A stretch of 64,000 nt of DNA from Winogradskyella helgolandensis (GTDB lineage: Bacteria > Bacteroidota > Bacteroidia > Flavobacteriales > Flavobacteriaceae). The translations under genes were made by a program, and so were the position numbers. Where the stretch lies: assembly GCF_013404085.1 (NCBI RefSeq), contig NZ_JABFHO010000001.1, positions 1,240,001 through 1,304,000 of the forward strand, in the 5' to 3' direction. Shown piece by piece: positions 44,782 through 51,993 of this stretch. Under the pieces are notes generated by a model that made no database searches, was not told the origin of the DNA, and saw nothing but the letters and a program-made list of their open reading frames with translations. Position 1 is the first letter of the stretch. Every line of letters starts with the position of its first letter.

Positions 44782-45481
44782 GGTTATCGGTTAATATAGA
44801 CGCAATCGCATGTTCGAAATCGGGTTGATTGGTCTTGGTTTTTAATTTTTGGATGGTACCTTTAAAGTAAATTTTACCTTCTAGGATAAATACAATTTCA
44901 TCTGAAATTTCTTCAACAAAACTCATAATGTGTGAGGTAATGAGCACTGTTTTCCCTTTGGCTTTTTCAGCTTTAATTAAATCTTTTAATCTAATGAGTG
45001 AAATTGGGTCTAAACCTGTGGTTGGTTCGTCTAAAATAATTAACGGACTATCAAACATAAAAGTTAAAACGAGATTCACTTTTTGTTTGGTTCCACCTGA
45101 GAGGTTACCTAATTTTTTGTCTAAAAAGGGTTCGAGTCTAAAAAGTTCAATTAGACGCTCATCTTCATTGGTCGGTTTGCGTAAATCCTTAATCATTTTA
45201 ATTAATTCCTTTACACGAAGGTTACTCGGGAAGTTTGCTATTTGCGGTAAATAATCAATTTTATGTCTGTATTCTGAATTCTTTTTAATGTTTTCGCCAA
45301 GTACAGTGATGTTTCCTTTATCTGGAATTACCATACCCAAAACTGATTTTATCAACGTGGTTTTACCTGAGCCATTTGGGCCAAGTACAGCGAAAATTCC
45401 ACCTTCACTTATGTTGAGGTCAACACCACTTAATACTTGGTTTTTGCCAAATTTTTTATGTAGATTCTCTATGGTTACCAT
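44774..45481 (-). CDS. nosF: NosF ABC-transporter ATPase
   Basis: 235 residues: Walker A GPNGSGKTT, signature LSGGT, Walker B LIILDEP and a switch His in TSHI. Overlaps nosD at its start (7 bp) and nosY at its end (8 bp). Energises the NosDFY complex. Confidence 0.93.
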   Translation of the reverse strand: MVTIENLHKKFGKNQVLSGVDLNISEGGIFAVLGPNGSGKTTLIKSVLGMVIPDKGNITVLGENIKKNSEYRHKIDYLPQIANFPSNLRVKELIKMIKDLRKPTNEDERLIELFRLEPFLDKKLGNLSGGTKQKVNLVLTFMFDSPLIILDEPTTGLDPISLIRLKDLIKAEKAKGKTVLITSHIMSFVEEISDEIVFILEGKIYFKGTIQKLKTKTNQPDFEHAIASILTDNHA

Positions 45482-46710
45482 GTTAGTTTTTTTATTTGTG
45501 GATTGTTGTCTAGTAAATCATCTGGTGTAAAAACAGGTGATACTTTTTCGGAAAAATCAATGATATCAATAAACATACTACGCAGTAAAATGATGGTTTC
45601 TGGTGTGCGGTTTACGATATAAGAAAAGAGCTTTACAGGTCTGTAAGGAACATCTCCAATGCCATTTTTGTCTAAATCGTAACCTGTATAATTACTCCAG
45701 TAATTTCTATCAAAAATATTGTCGTTAACATTGCTATTGTAAGCAATATCAAAAGAGTTGTATAGAAAATTATTCTCAATAAATTCATTTGTATAACAAG
45801 CACCTTTTACTTTAATTGCCCAACCATTATTAGAAAAATTATTATGTTTATAGGTAATTCGGTTAGAGCCTTCTATGTTAATGCCAATGGTGTTGTCTTC
45901 AAAAATATTGCCTATAATTTCTGCATCATTAATCTCTTTTAATAGCATTCCGTAGGAAGCTGTTCCCCAATTTTCTTTAAAAAGATTGTTATACATTTTT
46001 ATGCGTTTAGAAAACATAACTGCTACTCCAGCACCATTGTTTTCAAACGTATTATCTTGATAGATGTCATCATTAGAAAACATAAAATGTAAGCCGTAAC
46101 GCACATTTAACGTACTAATATTGTTTTTAATTAGGCAGTCATCAGAGAACTCTAAGTAAATACCATCTCTTACATGTTCTACGTAATTATGTTCAATTTC
46201 TACATTTTTACTGTACCATAATTGTATGCCATTACCAGAATTATATTCTTCTACAGCATCTCCAATTATTTTGTTATGATACACTTTTCCATTTCTAGAT
46301 TTTTCGATATAAATACCAAAGAAAAGTTTTTCTAATACTAAATTCTGAATGACAAAATTTTTGCTGTTTTTAACTCTAATCGCAGCATAATCTTCAGTGT
46401 AACTTGTGCCAACATTTATGATAAATAAGCCATCTACGGTAACATTATCTGCTGTTATAGTAATAATTTCACCTTTTTTTTCACCATCAATTACTGGGTA
46501 ATTTTTTCCAATAATTGTTAGAGGTTTGTCCACTAAAATAGCATGTTCTTTGTAAGTGCCTTTTTTAACTATTATGGTATCAAAATCTTTTGATTGTATT
46601 ATAGCCTCTTTTAAAGTTGAAACAGGACAAGTGTTACAAACCTCAATAGTTTGGGCAATACTTATGTTAGCTATAAAAATAGCTATAAAAAAAAACGTTA
46701 TACTTTTCAT
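45475..46710 (-). CDS. nosD: NosD periplasmic accessory protein
   Basis: 411 residues: signal peptide (cleaved near IAQ) and right-handed parallel beta-helix made of short Asn-rich rungs (NYVEHVRDGIYLEFSDD, ENNGAGVAVMFSKR). NosD binds NosFY and is needed for CuZ maturation. 4 bp behind nosL, and it overlaps nosF. Confidence 0.92.
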   Translation of the reverse strand: MKSITFFFIAIFIANISIAQTIEVCNTCPVSTLKEAIIQSKDFDTIIVKKGTYKEHAILVDKPLTIIGKNYPVIDGEKKGEIITITADNVTVDGLFIINVGTSYTEDYAAIRVKNSKNFVIQNLVLEKLFFGIYIEKSRNGKVYHNKIIGDAVEEYNSGNGIQLWYSKNVEIEHNYVEHVRDGIYLEFSDDCLIKNNISTLNVRYGLHFMFSNDDIYQDNTFENNGAGVAVMFSKRIKMYNNLFKENWGTASYGMLLKEINDAEIIGNIFEDNTIGINIEGSNRITYKHNNFSNNGWAIKVKGACYTNEFIENNFLYNSFDIAYNSNVNDNIFDRNYWSNYTGYDLDKNGIGDVPYRPVKLFSYIVNRTPETIILLRSMFIDIIDFSEKVSPVFTPDDLLDNNPQIKKLTW

Positions 46711-46714
46711 GTTA

Positions 46715-47152
46715 CTAGGCTTTTAAGTGTGCTAGTAATTCTGGCCAAGAGTATAGTTTTCCGCCTTTTTCTGTTTGTACTTTTTCTGCTTCAGATTTAT
46801 TCTCGAAAGCGGTTAAAAATGCTCCCATTGGGCTTGGCATGTTTTTACTGATTAAAAACGTTGCTTTTGTTGCATCAGTGAAAGCTTCAGGATTAGAAAA
46901 ATAATTTGTGAGGTATAATTCTATTTCGGATGTATCAAATTCATCGAAATAATTAACCATACATTCTGTGGCATCAAATTTATAAACTTTTCCTTTTTTT
47001 GTTACAAACTCTGCTGCATGTACTTTATCTACAATGGTCATTTTACAAAAGTGACAACCATCGCTTCCATATTCTATGGGTTTTGGTGATACGTTACAAC
47101 TTGAAAAAATAAGAAGTAATAGTAGTGTTGAATAGTGTTTTAGTGTTTTCAT
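46715..47152 (-). CDS. nosL: NosL copper-chaperone lipoprotein
   Basis: 145 residues. Lipobox FSSC (Cys19). The NosL signature is complete: CHFCKMTI (two Cys and Met bind Cu(I)) and SPMGAFLTAF. It supplies copper to apo-NosZ. Follows the 47183 membrane-protein gene after 30 bp. Confidence 0.93.
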   Translation of the reverse strand: MKTLKHYSTLLLLLIFSSCNVSPKPIEYGSDGCHFCKMTIVDKVHAAEFVTKKGKVYKFDATECMVNYFDEFDTSEIELYLTNYFSNPEAFTDATKATFLISKNMPSPMGAFLTAFENKSEAEKVQTEKGGKLYSWPELLAHLKA

Positions 47153-47182
47153 TTTTTTTAGTGTTTTGAAAATGTAAAATTA

Positions 47183-47800
47183 CTATGTGATTTTTTTGAC
47201 ACTTGTTTTTCGGCCTAACCAAAAGGCAATAAGAGTAAAAGACATGCCTATAAACATTAAGTAACCTCCTGTATGTGGTAAAGAAGTAACATCGAAGTTT
47301 AGTAGTTTTTTAAAACCAATTAAAGGTGGTTTGTAAGACATTGGTGAACCATCTGGATTTGTTACTTTTATGATAGCGTGTGGGTCTAAATTGCCACCGT
47401 AATCTGCCAACCAATTATTAAAATCGTACATGCCTAAAATGCCTAAAACAGACATTAAAACAAACCAACCCAAGAAATATTTATAACTTACTTTGTTAAG
47501 ATATCCTAATAAGCCAATAATTACACCTAATAAAGCCATACCTAATATTACTTTAGGAAATACTGAGAATTCCCACATTTCTTCGGCTTTTGGAATGGTT
47601 TTCATTCCGATATAGTGATTTAAACCGTCAATGTTTTGTAAATCAAATTCAGATACACCTTTTATACCATCAATATGAATGTTCATTCCTAAAGGGTCAG
47701 GATATTGAGGTGCTCCAAGCATAATGTTCCATAAAGGGAATTTAAAAAGTCCTAATAACAGTAATGAACCAATTATCATTATAATGCTAGCCTTTTTCAT
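47183..47800 (-). CDS. nos-cluster membrane protein
   Basis: 205 residues with four hydrophobic segments and a periplasmic loop APQYPDPLGMNIHIDGIKG near the first helix, plus SLPHTGGYLMFIGM later. Membrane proteins of this kind lie beside nosZ in clade II nos clusters (often near nosB); identity with NosB is not claimed. It starts after a hairpin that follows nosZ and is probably expressed at a lower level than nosZ. Confidence 0.65.
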   Translation of the reverse strand: MKKASIIMIIGSLLLLGLFKFPLWNIMLGAPQYPDPLGMNIHIDGIKGVSEFDLQNIDGLNHYIGMKTIPKAEEMWEFSVFPKVILGMALLGVIIGLLGYLNKVSYKYFLGWFVLMSVLGILGMYDFNNWLADYGGNLDPHAIIKVTNPDGSPMSYKPPLIGFKKLLNFDVTSLPHTGGYLMFIGMSFTLIAFWLGRKTSVKKIT

Positions 47801-47861
47801 GATGTGTAATATTTAATATTCTTTTCAGTGAGGTTTCTGCGTCAACAGAATAAAGTGTTTT

Positions 47862-47900
47862 AAAAAAGAAAGGCGAGAGCGAAAACTCAACTCTCGCCTT
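47862..47900 (-). terminator. Partial terminator downstream of nosZ
   Basis: Stem AAGGCGAGAG / CTCTCGCCTT (47870-47879 with 47891-47900), 11-nt loop, followed on the minus strand by a T-rich tail (TTCTTTTTTA). A second stem TTAGAGAAA / TTTCTCTAA (47903-47911 with 47929-47937) lies next to it. They separate nosZ from the accessory genes, as expected for a high-nosZ, lower-accessory transcript. Confidence 0.8.
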
Positions 47901-47951
47901 AGTTAGAGAAATAAACACTAAAACAAAATTTCTCTAATTCTTAAAATTAAT

Positions 47952-49922
47952 TTACTCAATATCTTCTCCTAGAGACCACTTAATTGGCACATCTGAATCT
48001 GCAGCAGATACTCTAATATAACCTTGCATTTCTTGGTGTAATGCAGAACAGAAATCTGTACAATAGAATGGCCAAACACCAACTTGTTTAGGTTCCCAAA
48101 CAGATGATTTTGTTTGTCCTGGCATTATCAATAATTCTGAATTGTTTTGACCAAGTACAGCAAATCCATGAGGTACATCAAAATCTTGCTCTAAATTAGT
48201 AACGTGGAAATACACTTTGTCTCCTACTTTAACTCCTTCAATATTATCTGGTGAGAAGTGACTTCTAATAGTTGTCATATAAATATGTACTTCATTTCCG
48301 TCTCTTACCACTTTAGTATCAGCATCAGATTTTGCAGCATATGGATGCTTGTTATCTGCTAACTTATAGATTTTTTGAGATTGCTCTTTAATGATACTTG
48401 CTTCCATTGCAGCAGCATAATGTGGTTCTCCATGTGTAGGGAAATCTAAAAGTAATTCCATTTTATCTCCAGAGATATCATACAATTGTGCACTATGTTC
48501 CATTTCTGGACCTGTTGGTAAATAACGGTCTTTTGTTATTTTATTCATTGCAAACATGTATTTACCTTGTGGTTTTCCAGAATTTCCTCCAGGAATTGTT
48601 AAGTGACCAACAGAGTAATATGTAGGTTTTCTATCAATAACTTCCCATGTTCCTATTTTCCATTTTACAACTTCAGAAGAAATAAAGAAGGTCGTATATG
48701 CATTTCCTTTTCCATCAAATTCAGTATGTAAAGGTCCTAATCCTGGTTGCTCTACAACACCTGCTAAAACATCTTCGAAGTTTAAAATTGGAATGCCGTA
48801 AGCTTCACCTGCAAATTTCTCTTTTTCAATAGCATCTAACATTTTTGTAAATGAATGCACTGTTAAGTTTGCAGAAAGTTTTCCATTACCTACAATGTAT
48901 TCTCCAGAAGGATCTACATCACAACCATGTGGTGATTTTGGTGTTGGAATAAAATAAACAGCTCCAGGAACATCAATAGGGTTAACAACACGTACTTCTT
49001 TTTTTATAGTAGAAGTTGCTGTATGAGTATGCTCATCATAAAGATTGTGCGCGTAATTAGCTGGCATCATTTTTCCACCACCATTATTAACGTACTCTTC
49101 AATTTTTTTCCAGTTTACAGCTGCGATAAAATCTTTATCATTTTGTGAAGCGTTAACTTCTAATAATGTGCTAGCTTCTTCAGTATTATATGTTGTAAAG
49201 AAGAACCAACCGTGAGATTTTCCACGTCCTGGATGTGATAAATCGTAGTTGAAACCTGGCATTAATACCTGGAATTTTATATCCATGTTACCAGTTTCTG
49301 GTGCTACACTAATAAAAGATAAGGCACCTTGAAAGTTTCCTTTGTAATCTTTAATTGGCATATCACGTTGCGGAATTGGCACTGAAAATCGTGTTCCTGC
49401 AACTACATATTCTGTATTTTCTGTTACAAATGAAGAACTGTGGTTACCAGCACTATTTGGAACTTCAATAATTTCTTCAGTTTCAAATGTGGTAAGACTA
49501 ATTCTTGCAATACGAGGTGTGTTGTTTTCATTTATAAAAACCCAACGACCATCTAACTCTCCTTTTGATTGAGAAATATCTGGATGGTGAGAATCTCCCC
49601 AGGGTACAAATCCGTGAGACGTGTTTAACATTGGTTTTGTTTCTTCAGAATAACCATAACCAGACGTTGCAAATTGAGAGAAAACAGGGATTTCTTTAAA
49701 CATTCTACCAGATGGTAACCCGTAAACGGTAATGTTACCACTATATCCGCCAGAAATGAATGCGTAATGAGAATCGTATTCTCCTGGTGCTACATATACT
49801 TTTTCTGCAATATTGTTAGACAACGCTCCAGACTTACCGCCAGATTGGTTGCCATTATTACAACCTGTAAATCCTAAAAGGATAACGAGCATTGCAATAC
49901 TTGATGTTAATATATTTTTCAT
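47952..49922 (-). CDS. nosZ: Nitrous oxide reductase, clade II, lipoprotein
   Basis: 656 residues. The Sec lipoprotein signal (LGFTGC, Cys21) in place of a Tat motif marks the clade II type. CuZ histidines: DSHHPD (H112, H113), GNHSSS (H161), DEHTHT, PHGCDVDP, LHTEFD, EPHYAA. CuA: YCTDFCSALHQEM (C621, C625, H629, M632). It reduces N2O to N2. 28 bp behind the fasciclin gene; a terminator-like hairpin follows. Confidence 0.97.
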   Translation of the reverse strand: MKNILTSSIAMLVILLGFTGCNNGNQSGGKSGALSNNIAEKVYVAPGEYDSHYAFISGGYSGNITVYGLPSGRMFKEIPVFSQFATSGYGYSEETKPMLNTSHGFVPWGDSHHPDISQSKGELDGRWVFINENNTPRIARISLTTFETEEIIEVPNSAGNHSSSFVTENTEYVVAGTRFSVPIPQRDMPIKDYKGNFQGALSFISVAPETGNMDIKFQVLMPGFNYDLSHPGRGKSHGWFFFTTYNTEEASTLLEVNASQNDKDFIAAVNWKKIEEYVNNGGGKMMPANYAHNLYDEHTHTATSTIKKEVRVVNPIDVPGAVYFIPTPKSPHGCDVDPSGEYIVGNGKLSANLTVHSFTKMLDAIEKEKFAGEAYGIPILNFEDVLAGVVEQPGLGPLHTEFDGKGNAYTTFFISSEVVKWKIGTWEVIDRKPTYYSVGHLTIPGGNSGKPQGKYMFAMNKITKDRYLPTGPEMEHSAQLYDISGDKMELLLDFPTHGEPHYAAAMEASIIKEQSQKIYKLADNKHPYAAKSDADTKVVRDGNEVHIYMTTIRSHFSPDNIEGVKVGDKVYFHVTNLEQDFDVPHGFAVLGQNNSELLIMPGQTKSSVWEPKQVGVWPFYCTDFCSALHQEMQGYIRVSAADSDVPIKWSLGEDIE

Positions 49923-49950
49923 TTTGTTTAAATATTTAGTTAGTTATTAA

Positions 49951-50523
49951 TTATTCAGTTGGTGGCAATAAAACTTTGTCTATAACATGGACAATTCCGT
50001 TACCAGCTTTTATGCTAGCCAATATTTTAGCTCCTCCAATCATTGGTTCTCCATCTACTACTTCTACTTTTACATAGCCATTATTAGCTTGACCTAGTTT
50101 TTTAAATTTCTTTAAAAAGTCTTTAGAATAGTTACCAGGAGTCACATGATACTTTAGGATATTAGCTAAAGCATCTTTGTTTTCTGGTTTTAGTAAATTT
50201 TCTACTGTTCCTTCAGGTAAGGCTGCAAAGGCTTCATTTGTTGGTGCAAAAACCATTAAAGGTCCTGCGTTTACCAAAGCATTTTCTAATTGAGCTGCCT
50301 GTACTGCGGCAACTAAAGTAGTGTGGTTTTTAGAGCCAATAGCAATACTTAAAACAGTTGTACTGCCATCATCTTCAATAAAGGCTTGGCCAGTTCGTTC
50401 TGTAGATTCTGTTTCTGTTTTTAATTCTGATGATGTGGTTGAATCATCTTTGTTCGCGTCCTTGCATGAGCTAAAAAGGGTAGCAACTGCAAGGACAATA
50501 AACAAGTGTTTGGTTAGTTTCAT
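49951..50523 (-). CDS. Fasciclin-domain lipoprotein of the nos operon
   Basis: 190 residues, lipobox FSSC (Cys20) followed by KDANKDD (like a surface-export signal) and an acidic linker, then one FAS1 domain (TLVAAVQAAQLENALVNAGPLMVFAPTNEAFAALP...ILKYHVTPGNY...GNGIVHVIDKVLLP). FAS1 domains mediate protein-protein contact. Between the cytochrome and nosZ (5 and 28 bp gaps) it may hold NosZ and its electron donor together. Confidence 0.85.
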   Translation of the reverse strand: MKLTKHLFIVLAVATLFSSCKDANKDDSTTSSELKTETESTERTGQAFIEDDGSTTVLSIAIGSKNHTTLVAAVQAAQLENALVNAGPLMVFAPTNEAFAALPEGTVENLLKPENKDALANILKYHVTPGNYSKDFLKKFKKLGQANNGYVKVEVVDGEPMIGGAKILASIKAGNGIVHVIDKVLLPPTE

Positions 50524-50528
50524 ATATT

Positions 50529-51008
50529 TTATTTTAAGGTTCTAAAATATTCTAATACGGCTCTAGCTTCTTCTTCCGTTAGGTGTTGGTTTGCCATAGG
50601 TGCTCCATTGAATTCCATTAATAAGTCCTTAGCTAATGGATCTTGTTTAATCATTTCTTCAGGATTCAAAATCATGTTCATTACCCATTCAGGACTTCTT
50701 CGAGATAAAATACCAGTTGGTGCAGGTCCAATGAATTTTTTATCTGTTTTGTGGCAAGCTGTACACATTTTACTATAAACATCCATTCCGTGTTTTACCA
50801 TTTCTTGGTCAACTTCTTCTGCCAAGGTTACAGAAGTGATTGGTCCAACTCCTTTGTTAGAAAGTTCTATACGTTTAGAAGCAGGAATCTTAGCTTCGGT
50901 TTTTACAGGTGCTTTTTTTCCGTAACTTGATGCTTCTTTTTTTTCTCCACCACCACAACTCATTAAAGTTGCAAATGTGATAATTGACAATAGTTTTAGT
51001 GATTTCAT
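50529..51008 (-). CDS. Cytochrome c lipoprotein, first gene of the nos operon
   Basis: 159 residues, lipobox LMSC (Cys18). One c-type haem: CTACH (near 82-86) with GAPMAN as Met ligand. Likely electron donor to NosZ or NirK. Its promoter carries the two palindromes described at 51033-51095. Confidence 0.9.
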   Translation of the reverse strand: MKSLKLLSIITFATLMSCGGGEKKEASSYGKKAPVKTEAKIPASKRIELSNKGVGPITSVTLAEEVDQEMVKHGMDVYSKMCTACHKTDKKFIGPAPTGILSRRSPEWVMNMILNPEEMIKQDPLAKDLLMEFNGAPMANQHLTEEEARAVLEYFRTLK

Positions 51009-51032
51009 TATGATTTTAGTTTTAATTTAAAG

Positions 51033-51095
51033 CAAATTTAAAGATGAGAATATAAAAAAAACATGATAATTATCATATTCAAGACAATATTGTCC
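51033..51095 (-). promoter_or_regulatory. nos operon promoter with FNR-like and motif-1 palindromes
   Basis: -7 TAAATTTG (51033-51040), FNR-like perfect palindrome ATGATAATTATCAT (51063-51076), motif-1 AGACAATATTGTCC (51082-51095; core GACAATATTGTC perfect). Centres: 33 bp from -7 to FNR-like, 19 bp to motif-1; start codon at 51008. The -33 region is a T-run, not TTTG, as for an activator-dependent promoter. Confidence 0.8.
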
Positions 51096-51333
51096 TATTT
51101 AATTTTTGAATAGTGATTACTCGTAACATTACAGTGTTAATTAATGCTTAAGGAGTTGATTAGTAGTTTTTTGTAATGTTGTTAAAAAGGTGTTTAGCTT
51201 TGCTGTCTAAAGTTGAAAAAATATAAATTATAGATAACTAGTGAGATTCACTGTCTTTAGAAAAACTGTTAACGTTTTACATTTTTAATCTGCTAATTGA
51301 AAATTAATCGAGTGCTAAGGTGTTACTTGTTTA
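51096..51333. other. Intergenic stretch upstream of the nos promoter
   Basis: About 240 bp before the 51334 gene end. Low-complexity A/T, with a weak TAACA / TGTTA inverted repeat near 51126-51142. I see no gene, RNA or other clear site. Confidence 0.5.
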
Positions 51334-51876
51334 TTAAAACTGAAACCTTACAAAGGGCATCCATGCTTCCGAGTAAATACTTTTGTCTTTGTCATAGAGG
51401 ACATCGTATCTAATACCTATAGTAACATTTCTACTTGTATAGCCTGCTCCTAAAAATAAGGCAGGATACCAATACTCATCATCAAGGTTTGAAACGAAAT
51501 TTTGATCAAAGTTTCTGCTGACGTGTAATTGTTCAAACTCTGTAGAAATTTGTACAGCTTCGTAAGGATTAAAAAGGCCAAGAATACTTCCGCCTAAAAC
51601 AGTAGATTTAAAAACATCCTTTTGAGAGCTGTAAGAAAAATTAAGACCAACTCCAGTCGCTATATAAGGATTAAATCTGTAAACGGCATTTGGAGAAATT
51701 GCACCACTAAAAAAACCATCGCCAAAACTAAGTCCAAGACCTCCACCATATTCTACATGACTCCAAAAGTTGGTAGTTTTAGAAATACGATCTTGTGAGA
51801 ATGTGCTAATTGTGCAAAAGCAAATTAAGATAGTGAGAACTAATGATTTTGATGTACAAATGTTGTTGTTATTCAT
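51334..51876 (-). CDS. Small outer membrane beta-barrel protein
   Basis: 180 residues with a signal peptide (cleaved near STFSQ) and ~8 beta strands (GGGLGLSFGDGFFSG, PYIATGVGLNFSYSS, VQISTEFEQLHVSRN), ending in F, as outer-membrane barrels do. It is often mislabelled alpha-ketoglutarate decarboxylase because of its place beside sucA. Divergent from sucA with ~117 bp between. Confidence 0.8.
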   Translation of the reverse strand: MNNNNICTSKSLVLTILICFCTISTFSQDRISKTTNFWSHVEYGGGLGLSFGDGFFSGAISPNAVYRFNPYIATGVGLNFSYSSQKDVFKSTVLGGSILGLFNPYEAVQISTEFEQLHVSRNFDQNFVSNLDDEYWYPALFLGAGYTSRNVTIGIRYDVLYDKDKSIYSEAWMPFVRFQF

Positions 51877-51946
51877 AATAATTTAGCTAGATATTTTCAA
51901 TATGTTATAAATATAATAAATCCTTATCTATATTTAGTAAAAGTTG

Positions 51947-51954
51947 TATTTTTG
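51947..51954 (+). promoter_or_regulatory. Candidate -7 element of sucA
   Basis: TATTTTTG, a full match to TAnnTTTG, 39 bp before the sucA start codon. No good -33 TTTG is visible. Confidence 0.45.
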
Positions 51955-51993
51955 ACTAAATTATGTTGAAACGACAACGTCTCAAAAAGTAAA

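Noticed and set aside
51334..51876. Alpha-ketoglutarate decarboxylase label
   Set aside because: The protein is a signal-peptide beta-barrel without cofactor-binding motifs; the name stems from its sucA neighbour.
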